A stretch of DNA of 29,024 nt from a virus. The notes beneath the pieces were generated by a model, which was not told the DNA's origin, searched no databases, and saw nothing but the letters and a program-made list of their open reading frames with translations. The position numbers and the translations under genes were made by a program. The DNA is taken from the IMG/VR virus record IMGVR_UViG_3300021389_000109, positions 1 to 29,024 of that record. One strand, given 5' to 3'. This document shows positions 1 through 8,126 of this stretch, one piece after another (the first letter of the stretch is position 1; the number at the start of each line of letters is the position of its first letter).

Positions 1-1817
1 TAAATATCATATTGTAAATCTCCGGCCTGGTCATTATCTTTAAATAGTATACTTTCCATCTCATCATATAGGTCCGGATCTATGAAATCTAATAGCTCTT
101 CAATAAAATCTGCATAGTCTGTTGTATTAAAGAATTCGGTTGCAGTAATACAAGTCATTATCACATCGTCATTGCCCATTTGAGCCCCATAACTTCCATT
201 TGGCAATGTACCAAATAGTGATGCTTCTGTTACTGTAACTTCATCTGTTAAATCTAATCTATTTATCTTGTAAAGTTTAGCAAAGTTCTGACAGAAGATA
301 GCTTTATTGTCAGATTTTAGTTTTATTCCTGGTTTTATAGTCCTGGCATCATGTCTGTGCTTAAATTTAACTATCATCTCATCATCGAAATCATTTCTTT
401 GTGGAAAGATACTTCTTAGGTATTGAAATAGTACTGTACCATAAGTATTGTATTCCACAATCATCTTCACGTTTTCAGAGTTAAATATGTCTACTGATAA
501 TGTATATAAGACCTTTGCAAAATCTTCAATAACATGTTCGTTTGATTTAAACCTAGCAACTTGTGTAAATTTAAAGAAATCATACATTGCACCTGGATTA
601 ACAACATTTTTAATTTCTTCTGGATTCATAGCATCTACCTTAAAGACATTAATTACGGAAGAGTCGCCACCATTACCCTCAGCAATATCTACAGAGAATA
701 CCCAAAAGTTTTCTGCATCTTTACAAGTATCTATATCAAAATCAGGAGCCCATTCTAAAAAGCCTTTTGTATCAATACTAATATAATCGAATTCATCAAA
801 GTCATGGTAAATATATGGCTTCATTCTCTTTCTCATCTTCTTCATATCGACTGGGTCTAATAATAAGTTAGATGAGCTGACGAACTCATTTCCGTATTGT
901 TTATTAAATGCTTCTATTGAACCTAGGTTCGCTAATTCTCTTTCATACCATTCTTCATCTCTATCAGGGTGTTGCCACCAATCTATTCTTGTCGCTAGGT
1001 ATTCATTATCACCACGGTCTGCCGCAGCATAGATTTGATAGAACTTATTAAATCCATTCGGTGTAGATGTAATTGTTATTCTTGAGACTTTCGATGAGGA
1101 TAATGTAGGGTATACATTCTCATAGAAAGAATCAGCTATCGATGGATGGACGTGGGCAAACTCATCTAGGTATAAGTTGTGGATTGTAAAACCAATACCA
1201 GATTTTGCTGTGGTTGATTGTCCTATTAGTCGACAACCATTATCACATCGCACATTCATGACATCATATTTAATAATACCAGGTTTCATAAAGAACGGTA
1301 AGTTCTCAATTACTGTCTTGGCTTTATCAATAATTTCTTTTGTTGAATCAGATTTATTTGCAAGTAGCAGAGTATTCTTATCCATATTAAAAGTAACATA
1401 CCATGCATTAAAAATAGATGCAGTTACTGTTTTACCCATTTGTCGAGCAGCAAGCACAATATTAAATCTATCATTCTGGAAATTTCTTAACATTTCCTTC
1501 TGATAATCTCTCAGTTTTACCTGTTGAATACCCTCATCTGTCATTACTACTGCATACTTCTCTGCAAAGTAGACAATGTCCTTGGCACATCTAGCTAACT
1601 CACTAATTTCTTCATCGGTATATTCAAATACGATATTACCCTTCTTTAGAAACTGTCTACCCTCGTAGAATGGTAACTTAATCTTAGGACGATAACCCTG
1701 GTCCATAGCCACTAACAGATCATCGATCTGCCTGGTCGACCAGACAATTCTCTCCGAGGCTGCCTGTGGCCCTTCCTCTTTGGGAATCCATTTATTATCT
1801 CCTATTCCGTCTGACAT
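1..1817 (-). CDS. 17: Terminase large subunit, T4 gp17-like (partial at window edge)
   Basis: This is the ATP-driven DNA packaging motor and headful nuclease that docks on the portal. My reading of the minus strand from ATG at 1817 gives 605 residues with no stop before the window edge, close to the 610 aa of T4 gp17, so only a few residues are missing. Visible motifs are Walker A ARQMGKT (about 124-130, K129), Walker B LYLDEF (215-220, D218 E219) and the coupling motif TSTPNG (250-255). The C-terminal RNase H-fold nuclease shows acidic residues in VDIAEG (D377), VEYN (E455) and NDDVIM (D550/D551). It follows the small subunit with a 1-base gap, so the two are probably translated together. 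It has no promoter of its own and should be transcribed from the late promoter in front of the small subunit. Confidence 0.97.
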   Translation of the reverse strand, partial: MSDGIGDNKWIPKEEGPQAASERIVWSTRQIDDLLVAMDQGYRPKIKLPFYEGRQFLKKGNIVFEYTDEEISELARCAKDIVYFAEKYAVVMTDEGIQQVKLRDYQKEMLRNFQNDRFNIVLAARQMGKTVTASIFNAWYVTFNMDKNTLLLANKSDSTKEIIDKAKTVIENLPFFMKPGIIKYDVMNVRCDNGCRLIGQSTTAKSGIGFTIHNLYLDEFAHVHPSIADSFYENVYPTLSSSKVSRITITSTPNGFNKFYQIYAAADRGDNEYLATRIDWWQHPDRDEEWYERELANLGSIEAFNKQYGNEFVSSSNLLLDPVDMKKMRKRMKPYIYHDFDEFDYISIDTKGFLEWAPDFDIDTCKDAENFWVFSVDIAEGNGGDSSVINVFKVDAMNPEEIKNVVNPGAMYDFFKFTQVARFKSNEHVIEDFAKVLYTLSVDIFNSENVKMIVEYNTYGTVLFQYLRSIFPQRNDFDDEMIVKFKHRHDARTIKPGIKLKSDNKAIFCQNFAKLYKINRLDLTDEVTVTEASLFGTLPNGSYGAQMGNDDVIMTCITATEFFNTTDYADFIEELLDFIDPDLYDEMESILFKDNDQAGDLQYDI

Positions 1818-1818
1818 T

Positions 1819-2475
1819 TTATTCTTCTGTTGGTTCTACGTCTTCAATATCCTCTTCATTAGCACCATGAATACCTGCTTGAATTGCAGCCATTAAGTCT
1901 TTTGTACCTCTTTGGATATTTTTATTACCGACGTCTCCGCCCGCGCCTTCGATTTCTGATTGATTTGCTCGTTGTTGATATATTTCAATATCTCTAGCAA
2001 TTCTTTTAGTACCCTCCTCTGCGGCCATAAGATACATGGTCTGAGATTTAATAATATCTAACATTGATTTCTGTAGAGTTGCTAACACCTCAAACATTCT
2101 AGGCGCTAATTCACCAGAGTCAATAGTTTCTAATAGAGTAGTTAGGGCTTTTTCACCTGCCTGTAATTGATAGATTAATGACGACATTGTCATCTCATCC
2201 ATCTGTTTTTTAGCAGCAATATATTCGTCTTTTTCAATAATATCTGCGTCGAGATAAAATTTCATTAAAGACGTAATAGTCTTTTGTGCCTTTTTAGTTG
2301 CGCCGGCTTTTAGCTCTGTGTAATTAACCAGAGGTGCCATGGCAGTAGGCTTTGCTTGAATAGGTAGATCTTTAGGATCGTTTTCAACATCAAGAGGAGA
2401 GTCTCCAATTAAGTCATCTAATTCTTTCCTAATGTCGTCTGCCTGTTCAGCTATCGTTCTTTTCTTTTCACTCAT
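1819..2475 (-). CDS. 16: Terminase small subunit, T4 gp16-like
   Basis: This 218-aa protein sits directly upstream of the large terminase, as gene 16 does in T4. Small terminase subunits form rings that recognise DNA and regulate the motor. The stretch around residues 121-140 (APRMFEVLATLQKSM) aligns by eye with the SPRHMEVFATLMGQM region of T4 gp16, and the rest is largely helical and charged with an acidic C-terminus (EEDIEDVEPTEE). It is longer than T4 gp16 (164 aa), mostly through an N-terminal extension. The ATG at 2475 lies a short distance after a GATATATAT late-promoter-like element. No Shine-Dalgarno sequence is visible. Confidence 0.88.
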   Translation of the reverse strand: MSEKKRTIAEQADDIRKELDDLIGDSPLDVENDPKDLPIQAKPTAMAPLVNYTELKAGATKKAQKTITSLMKFYLDADIIEKDEYIAAKKQMDEMTMSSLIYQLQAGEKALTTLLETIDSGELAPRMFEVLATLQKSMLDIIKSQTMYLMAAEEGTKRIARDIEIYQQRANQSEIEGAGGDVGNKNIQRGTKDLMAAIQAGIHGANEEDIEDVEPTEE

Positions 2476-2491
2476 AATATGATATTATATA

Positions 2492-2500
2492 ATATATATC
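2492..2500 (-). promoter_or_regulatory. Putative late promoter upstream of gp16-gp17
   Basis: The minus strand reads TAGATATATAT 17-25 bases before the gp16 start. It matches the GATATATA core found upstream of other virion genes here and resembles T4 late promoters (TATAAATA). It is the only copy followed by T rather than A or G, and it sits in a long AT run. Confidence 0.6.
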
Positions 2501-2510
2501 TAGCAAATCC

Positions 2511-2529
2511 TTGTAACAAATTGTTACAA
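2511..2529. repeat. Perfect 9-bp inverted repeat between neck gene and terminase genes
   Basis: TTGTAACAA and TTGTTACAA are exact reverse complements separated by one A. The palindrome begins just after the stop of the 653-aa gene and lies about 11 bases upstream of the terminase late promoter. There is no T-run after it on either strand, so it is not a classical intrinsic terminator. It could be an operator or an RNA hairpin. Confidence 0.7.
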
Positions 2530-2530
2530 T

Positions 2531-4492
2531 TTACCTACTTTGGTTGTACTTTCTTAATTGAATAGAAGGAATTGCGTTATCAATAATGTGAGTTAATCTA
2601 TTATCTCTAACAATGTATTGTTGTAAAATATTCTTATGTTGATCTTTTCCTATAATCTTTGTATATAGTCTGATATTGGTCATCTTTAACTTACCCGGCA
2701 TAAGAGACCATTTCTTTGGAGAAACCCAACCAATAGGTGAACTAAGATCTATAGTCTGATTCATAACTTCAGTTAAAGTATCAGATACTGACATTTGTGT
2801 CAATGTATTACTCTTATTGTTTAGCTTGTAAACATAGGCTCCAGTACTATTAAATGAATTATTTATATTGTATACTATTCCATACCAATTATCATTTACT
2901 AAATTATCTGTAAATGGATAAGAGAATGTAAGTCCGTTAATATATGCTTTAACTGTTGAATTATTCACTGTTAATTTTAATCCCTTTTGATCTTGGAATC
3001 CATCAAATAAAACTTGTTCTGCATTTCCATTGGATAAATTAGGTTTAAACCATGCTGAGAACGCCAAATTATCAGTAACCTGTAATTGTGAGTGTTTATT
3101 ATACACTAGGCACTCAATACCTAAATCTTTTACTGATTCTAAATCGTAATGATTTTTACTAACAATAGTCCATTTATTTCTAATCTCTTTATCAGATATT
3201 GTAAGTCCGTTATGGATTCTTTCTCTAATACCATCTCCTACTTCAGAGTAAACAGTTTGATATTGTTCTGGTTTAGTAGACTGTCTGTATTCGTCTTTAA
3301 TCTCCTCACCAAATACTTCTTCAACACCAGTAAATAACTGATCCATTTCTTGTCCAATTGCCTGACCTGTTGCATCGTCTCCAACAATACTAGAAGTTCT
3401 CTCTTCATATTTTTTCAACATGACTCTCCAATAAGTCATATTCTGATTAAACTCATCAGCAAAACTTACAGAAGAAACTTCATACATTCTATTCATTCTA
3501 GGAATATACATATAGTCTCTTGGTCTTGGATGTATACCTTCTCCAAATGCTGATTCCATTTGACCTTTTGTAACATGGATTTCGAAATCTTCAAAGCCCA
3601 TACCAAAAATATCATATTGAAATTCTCTAGTTGGTAGCTCGTTATCCGGTACGAGTACTTTTAAATCACCATGTTCCTGTACGTTATAGAGTGAGTATTC
3701 CATTAAGATAACATCTCTTGATCTTTGATCCGGTTCTACTCTAAAGTATTTTACCGGGTGGCCCCACATATTAGCAGATAACTCACTAATCTCTTCATAA
3801 ATTGCGGTTGGTTTACTTAGGCTATATGGGTCGTAAACTGGGTCTGAACAATCTACCACGATATTTGTACATCCAGCAACGTATGGATCTGTACAGTCGT
3901 TACATATTTGTGGGCATGATTGAATAGTTCCCTGTTCGGTTTCTAATTCAAACGTAACTGATAGAAGACTTAAACTATGTAGACTAGATAATCTATATGC
4001 TTCTAATCTTACATCAATCCAAAGTGGTTTTGTAGGGTCAAATGTAATACCCATTAAATCTCTAGGTCCAATACCACTATTAAGTGGTCTTAATTCTGAC
4101 ATTTGACCGCCATCAGAATTTAATGTATCTTGAGACCATTTAAAATCGTAAGTAAAATAGTTGTCGCCATCTGGATATTCATACCATGTTGCTCCTGTTG
4201 CAGAAAAACCAGCAGGCTCTACCGTAGTAATTATATTACCGTTTATTGTATCTACTGTAAATACTTGAGAACCTACAATAAAGTTATTACCCTCTGATAG
4301 ATTAAAATTAACACCAGTACCTACAATTTGAGTTGAACCCTGTACTAGGTCTAATGTTCCTATTGAATTTGGAGAATTAACACCTACTAGAATATTCCAA
4401 GACGTAACCTTCTTTACGTTAGAATAAGGTTCTTGTAGTTTAGCGAAGAAGTAATCTCCAATTGTGTCCGCTGTAAAATTTATTACTGCCAT
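2531..4492 (-). CDS. Putative gp14-like neck protein with C-terminal lectin-like domain
   Basis: This 653-aa protein is encoded just upstream of gp16. Residues about 245-363 resemble T4-type neck protein gp14: an RPRDYMYIP motif (323-331), then RMYEVSSVSF and a closing MTYWRVMLKKYEE, like the RP..GDLIYLP ... LFEY pattern of gp14. The N-terminal 100 residues include a beta-rich stretch (GTLDLVQGSTQIVGTG) like segments common in phage fibres. A short region at 193-215 holds five Cys. Residues about 462-645 look like a LamG/concanavalin-type beta sandwich (LAFSAWFKPNLSNGN, then NDNWYGIVYNI). T4 gp14 is only 256 aa, so this would be a neck protein carrying an extra domain. Its own late-promoter motif overlaps the end of the gene before it. 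A virion role is likely; the gp14 assignment is by weak similarity and gene order. Confidence 0.55.
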   Translation of the reverse strand: MAVINFTADTIGDYFFAKLQEPYSNVKKVTSWNILVGVNSPNSIGTLDLVQGSTQIVGTGVNFNLSEGNNFIVGSQVFTVDTINGNIITTVEPAGFSATGATWYEYPDGDNYFTYDFKWSQDTLNSDGGQMSELRPLNSGIGPRDLMGITFDPTKPLWIDVRLEAYRLSSLHSLSLLSVTFELETEQGTIQSCPQICNDCTDPYVAGCTNIVVDCSDPVYDPYSLSKPTAIYEEISELSANMWGHPVKYFRVEPDQRSRDVILMEYSLYNVQEHGDLKVLVPDNELPTREFQYDIFGMGFEDFEIHVTKGQMESAFGEGIHPRPRDYMYIPRMNRMYEVSSVSFADEFNQNMTYWRVMLKKYEERTSSIVGDDATGQAIGQEMDQLFTGVEEVFGEEIKDEYRQSTKPEQYQTVYSEVGDGIRERIHNGLTISDKEIRNKWTIVSKNHYDLESVKDLGIECLVYNKHSQLQVTDNLAFSAWFKPNLSNGNAEQVLFDGFQDQKGLKLTVNNSTVKAYINGLTFSYPFTDNLVNDNWYGIVYNINNSFNSTGAYVYKLNNKSNTLTQMSVSDTLTEVMNQTIDLSSPIGWVSPKKWSLMPGKLKMTNIRLYTKIIGKDQHKNILQQYIVRDNRLTHIIDNAIPSIQLRKYNQSR

Positions 4493-4522
4493 ATTAAAAG
4501 AGTCAAAGCTCTACTATTTTTA

Positions 4523-4531
4523 TTATATATC
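4523..4531 (-). promoter_or_regulatory. Putative late promoter of the neck-like gene
   Basis: The minus strand reads CAGATATATAATAAAAATAG 31-39 bases upstream of the ATG at 4492. The motif GATATATAA also encodes the last two residues and stop (Asp-Ile-stop) of the 215-aa gene. Confidence 0.72.
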
Positions 4532-5170
4532 TGACTCCCAATCGGTGATTAAAAGGATTTCTGGATTATCATTCTCATAACCCTCCAGTGTTTGAATAAA
4601 AGCATTGGTTACTCCTAATACATCAGCTGTATTATTATTGTCTTGATATAGGTCTAATGTTCTTAAAAAATCAGCTAATTTAAAAACACCAAACTTTTGT
4701 TTTTGTTGTAATAAACCCGCCTTTTGTAAGACTACATTAGATAATTTTAATTCATGTTCGTTAAATAAATCAAACATACGAATACTTCCTCTAAGTACTT
4801 TAATATCATACTTAATAGTTTTAACTTGATCTACTTTGACAATTCTATTATAGCTTGAATTCTTATTTAGATTAACTTTAATATACTTTAGATTATTCAT
4901 TGTCTGTAGTATTTGCCAAATAAAATACACAGATGTAGCCTCTTTATGGATATTAATTTCACTAACTGTATGGAATCTATTAAGATCTGGTTTAAAGCCG
5001 TAGTTTAAATATTCTAACATACGATCCTTGGTAACCACCATACTATCTTCACCAGCAGTTCTAGCCTTTACATCTCTATTAATTATTCCCCACAGTTTTA
5101 AGTCAATTGAATTGTACTTGTAAAGTGTGATGTCGATAACCTCAGTAAACCAATCATTTTGTGTAGACAT
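4523..5170 (-). CDS. Unrecognised 215-aa protein between gp62-like and neck-like genes
   Basis: I do not recognise this protein. It is soluble-looking, with no signal peptide or membrane segment, and mixes acidic ends (start MSTQNDWFTEVIDI, end TDWESDI) with a basic middle (YIKVNLNKNSSYNRIVKVDQ). Its start overlaps the end of the gp62-like gene by 17 bases, so it is probably translated from the replication-cluster transcript, yet it leads straight into neck and terminase genes. In T4 the position before gene 14 is held by neck gene 13, but I see no convincing gp13 motif. It may be a divergent neck or tail-completion protein, or a replication accessory protein. Confidence 0.8.
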   Translation of the reverse strand: MSTQNDWFTEVIDITLYKYNSIDLKLWGIINRDVKARTAGEDSMVVTKDRMLEYLNYGFKPDLNRFHTVSEINIHKEATSVYFIWQILQTMNNLKYIKVNLNKNSSYNRIVKVDQVKTIKYDIKVLRGSIRMFDLFNEHELKLSNVVLQKAGLLQQKQKFGVFKLADFLRTLDLYQDNNNTADVLGVTNAFIQTLEGYENDNPEILLITDWESDI

Positions 5171-5582
5171 CTATTTGTTCTTCTATTTTTTTCAAATCAG
5201 CATAAAATGCCTCTTTGACAAATTGCTTTAATTCAGTAATTTCTCTATTACCTATATTGTTTTTATCCATATAGATTTGTAAAGCTCTTTCACTGGGATT
5301 ATATTTATCAGCCATATTCTTCTTAGCTTTTTTGGTTTTTGTATAGAACCAACCTGGAACTGATTTAAACCTGGAAGCTAACATTGACCAACTATCTACT
5401 ACGTTTGCGCCACTAATACCATTTACATTAAACAGTTGTGCGTTACTAGGGTATTTAATAGACATAAAACGATTAATCATGAAATGATGTCGCTTTTTAT
5501 TATGTTGTTTTATTTTCTTGTATAACGCTGGCTTTGTGAACATTATTTTCACAAAGTCAAACAGCTTTGTTTCGTCTAGCAT
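5154..5582 (-). CDS. 62: Probable clamp-loader small subunit, T4 gp62-like
   Basis: This basic 142-aa protein resembles the small clamp-loader subunit of T4-like phages, which joins the gp44 ATPase to load the sliding clamp. FMINRFMS at 34-41 parallels KFMVENALS of T4 gp62. VPGWFYTKTKK at 75-85 parallels the VPRGKRYGKWAK stretch. The C-terminal part (LQIYMDKNNIGNREITELK) parallels AKRYQVNTNDAINYKS. It is shorter than T4 gp62 (187 aa). In T4 genes 44 and 62 are adjacent; here the RNase H gene and a 52-aa gene lie between them. The upstream sequence CATATAATAAACATG has no Shine-Dalgarno and no late motif, which suits an early gene. Confidence 0.65.
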   Translation of the reverse strand: MLDETKLFDFVKIMFTKPALYKKIKQHNKKRHHFMINRFMSIKYPSNAQLFNVNGISGANVVDSWSMLASRFKSVPGWFYTKTKKAKKNMADKYNPSERALQIYMDKNNIGNREITELKQFVKEAFYADLKKIEEQIDVYTK

Positions 5583-5611
5583 GTTTATTATATGTTAATA
5601 AGTGGGAAAGT

Positions 5612-5770
5612 TTACCCAATTAATTCGCTAAATGCTTGTTGATATGCATCTACTTTTAGAATACCCGTATCTTCTATTTCACCTGCTAATCTAATAACTT
5701 CAGGTTTTAAACCATGGGCATTCGCTTCAGCCAATATTTCTTCTATTTGAATATAATCTGTCAGCGTCAT
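5612..5770 (-). CDS. Small 52-aa protein coupled to the RNase H gene
   Basis: This short reading frame starts MTLTDYIQIEEILAEANAHG and ends YQQAFSELIG. Its ATG overlaps the stop of the RNase H gene by one base (TAATG), the same junction used by at least five other gene pairs here, which supports translation by termination-reinitiation. The protein is acidic and predicted helical, with no recognised motif. It fills what would otherwise be a 187-base gap between the RNase H and gp62-like genes. A role with the clamp loader or nuclease is only suggested by its neighbours. Confidence 0.7.
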   Translation of the reverse strand: MTLTDYIQIEEILAEANAHGLKPEVIRLAGEIEDTGILKVDAYQQAFSELIG

Positions 5771-7032
5771 TAAAATAGTTTTTTAGTTGGATCTTTCTTT
5801 ACAGGTTTCTTAGTCTTTTTACCTACTAACTTCATTGGAGACTTAGGTTCTTCTGGAACATCCATACCCGCAAATGGGTCTGGTGCAAAATTAGCCTTCT
5901 TAGCTCCTTCTAACCAATCAGTACCTTCAAGTATTTTATCCATCTCCATGATAGACTCTTTAGACTCAATTGCACCTTCCCAGTCTTTTTCAATAGCAGC
6001 ATAAATAGCTTTAAGGATTGGATCTGGAATAGTCTTATTATGCAATAACATCAGAGCAATATTTGTGGTAAGTGTTGTCTTAATAAGATTAATAGAACTA
6101 TGACCAATTACTCTATAAATAATATCGGATAGAACGTCTTTTGCTTCAGTAGAGAATAAGAAGTCTACTGTAAAATCATTATACTCTTTAATGAATTGCT
6201 TCCAAATAACAGCTGCAGTCTTATCAGTAATAGAATAGTTTCTAAGTTTACCATTCTTCATTTCTTTCTGCCATGTTACAACTGATTGAATATTATCTGA
6301 TTTGTCACCGACAAGTATTTTCTTAAAGATAAATTCATCACAGTCAACCTCTTCTATTTTAACCTTGTTAGCACTGACCCAATCCATAATATCGTTCTGG
6401 TAAGCATCACGCAACATTGCGCCACCGCCCATATTAAATAACATATCATCATTTGATATTTCTGCTGTAGCTGAAGTTCCCATATCTTTTTGGAAACCTT
6501 TATATGCATATAGTGTTTTCTTAGTATTGTAATACCAGACAGTATGTGCGTCATTAGTTGTGGAGTAGTTTACTAACTGGATTAAGTCTCTATCACCAGT
6601 CCATACAATACATGATTTGCCTCTGGCATTTAGAGCAACAGACCATCCGAAGATAACATCATCTGCTTCTGCTCCTTGAATCTGATGTACAGTTACACCT
6701 TTACTAGCTACAATCTTTTGAAACTCTTCATAGACTGCATAGACCGATGGCCAATCTACAGTTTGATTTTGTTTTCTTGTACCTTTGTAATCTGATGCAG
6801 GAAATAGGTCCTTACGCCATGATTTAGAATCTACTGCCAAGACTACATCATCCACGAACATTTTAAGTTTACGCATTTCTGATGCAAAGTCAATAGACAG
6901 CTTACGCATAAACTGCGCACGTTGCTTATCATCGGCAAGTAGTTTACCTTGTTTTGGTTTTGGTAATACGAATAGTCTACTGAAGACAAAGTAGTTACCG
7001 TCGATTAATAGTGTATGTTTTCCCACTTTCAT
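5770..7032 (-). CDS. rnh: RNase H / 5'-3' flap exonuclease, T4 Rnh-like
   Basis: This nuclease should remove RNA primers and 5' flaps during lagging-strand synthesis. It has the PIN/FEN fold landmarks: LLIDGNY (D11), DYKGTRK (about 81-87), GAEADD (120-125; E122, D124, D125), TGDRDL (145-150; D147, D149) and VGDKSDN (241-247; D243, D246), the helix-hairpin-helix metal site. At 420 aa it is longer than T4 RNase H (305 aa). The extra length is mainly a C-terminal tail with prolines and lysines that ends in DPTKKLF. That KKLF ending matches the gp33-like protein and resembles the polymerase tail, so it may bind the sliding clamp. It lies downstream of gp44 with a 75-base gap and carries no late motif. 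Confidence 0.9.
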   Translation of the reverse strand: MKVGKHTLLIDGNYFVFSRLFVLPKPKQGKLLADDKQRAQFMRKLSIDFASEMRKLKMFVDDVVLAVDSKSWRKDLFPASDYKGTRKQNQTVDWPSVYAVYEEFQKIVASKGVTVHQIQGAEADDVIFGWSVALNARGKSCIVWTGDRDLIQLVNYSTTNDAHTVWYYNTKKTLYAYKGFQKDMGTSATAEISNDDMLFNMGGGAMLRDAYQNDIMDWVSANKVKIEEVDCDEFIFKKILVGDKSDNIQSVVTWQKEMKNGKLRNYSITDKTAAVIWKQFIKEYNDFTVDFLFSTEAKDVLSDIIYRVIGHSSINLIKTTLTTNIALMLLHNKTIPDPILKAIYAAIEKDWEGAIESKESIMEMDKILEGTDWLEGAKKANFAPDPFAGMDVPEEPKSPMKLVGKKTKKPVKKDPTKKLF

Positions 7033-7107
7033 ATCTTATGTTTGTTATGCTTTTCTAGTACTAATATACGAAAAATATTTGACATAGAAAAATTATTTAA
7101 CACTTTT

Positions 7108-8064
7108 TTAGCCTTTAATTATTCCTTGTATCTCATAAACGCAACTTAACATTGTGATTACAGGATCTATTACATGAACTCTCTGCTGTTGGTGTTTAGC
7201 TACAGAAATAATGATCTGTGGGATATGCTTGACCGATTGCAATTGTTCTTGTTGTATATATTCTACAAATTCTTCGCCTAGCGTCTGTAAAATATCATCT
7301 ACTCTATTAGCATAATTACTAACTAAAAGCTGATAGTTTTTAGCTGGATCTGTTTCGTTAAAGATTAATTCAAATACGTCTTTATAGACTGAGTTAAATC
7401 TCTTTACATCTCCAACTGTAATATTGTTTGTACCTTGAGTTTTAAACCCCTGTAGCTTGTTAAGCGTCGATCTAAGATCTGGGAAGTTACGCCTAACAAA
7501 TTCTACTAGAGCCTCTTTTTCAATTGTCATTTCTTCCTGTTTGCAAATATCATATACTCTACGAATATACTTCTTTGTCAACTCAGTTTCCTCTTCTTTA
7601 TCAAAGTCAAAGTTAATGACTTCAAATCTTGAGAGTATTGGGTCTGGCAACTTGTTAATATAATTACATGTTGCGATAAATCTTGAATTGGATGCAAATT
7701 GCTCCATTGTAGCACGAAGTGCTTTAAAAAACTGATCCGATACACCGTCAACCTCATCGAGGATAACTACTTTAAACATTCCAGGCTCATCCATAATTGA
7801 GACTGTAGAACAGAAATCTGTAATTCTAGTTCTAATTACATCTACAGATGTGTCTGTGGACGCGTTGATGTACAAATAAGGCAGTTCAAATTGATTTACA
7901 ATGGCTTTTGCAGTAGAGGTCTTACCTGTCCCAGGTGAGCCCGCAAACAGCATATTCTGGACTAGTCCATCTTTAAACTTATTCATAACTGCATCAGGCA
8001 GTATAAGTTCTTGTAAATTTTTTGGCCGATACTTTTCGGTAAAGAGTTGGTTTATTGATTGCAT
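7108..8064 (-). CDS. 44: Sliding-clamp loader ATPase subunit, T4 gp44-like
   Basis: This AAA+ ATPase opens and loads the replication clamp. From the N-terminus it shows the RFC-type start FTEKYRPKNLQEL, Walker A GSPGTGKT (42-49), Walker B ILDEVDG (101-107), sensor-1 TCN (132-134) and an arginine-finger motif SRF (145-147) in the place of the SRC motif. The length of 318 aa matches T4 gp44 (319 aa). It is the first gene of the left replication cluster and is divergent from the plus-strand 164-aa gene. A TATAAT box lies 17 bases upstream. The clamp gp45 itself is not in this window. Confidence 0.96.
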   Translation of the reverse strand: MQSINQLFTEKYRPKNLQELILPDAVMNKFKDGLVQNMLFAGSPGTGKTSTAKAIVNQFELPYLYINASTDTSVDVIRTRITDFCSTVSIMDEPGMFKVVILDEVDGVSDQFFKALRATMEQFASNSRFIATCNYINKLPDPILSRFEVINFDFDKEEETELTKKYIRRVYDICKQEEMTIEKEALVEFVRRNFPDLRSTLNKLQGFKTQGTNNITVGDVKRFNSVYKDVFELIFNETDPAKNYQLLVSNYANRVDDILQTLGEEFVEYIQQEQLQSVKHIPQIIISVAKHQQQRVHVIDPVITMLSCVYEIQGIIKG

Positions 8065-8080
8065 ACAACTTTGTTTAGTT

Positions 8081-8086
8081 ATTATA
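8081..8086 (-). promoter_or_regulatory. Possible -10 box (TATAAT) of gp44
   Basis: The minus strand reads GTACTATAATAAC 17 bases before the gp44 start, inside the 62-base divergent gap at 8065-8126. There is a weak GAAACA about 17 bases further upstream. It may be an early promoter read by host polymerase. If the host is a Bacteroidota, its usual TAnnTTTG -7 box is not seen. Confidence 0.35.
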
Positions 8087-8126
8087 GTACCAGATGGCTA
8101 AAATGTTTCATAGATAAATATACTAT

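Noticed and set aside
448-1503. Plus-strand frames inside the terminase region
   Set aside because: They lie opposite the terminase large subunit, whose full motif set is clear on the minus strand.
1978-1986. GATATATTT on the plus strand as a promoter
   Set aside because: It is inside the gp16 coding sequence, on the opposite strand with no plus-strand gene downstream, and differs from the motif.
2511-2529. Calling the palindrome an intrinsic terminator
   Set aside because: No T-run follows on either strand, and a perfect fold leaves only a one-base loop.
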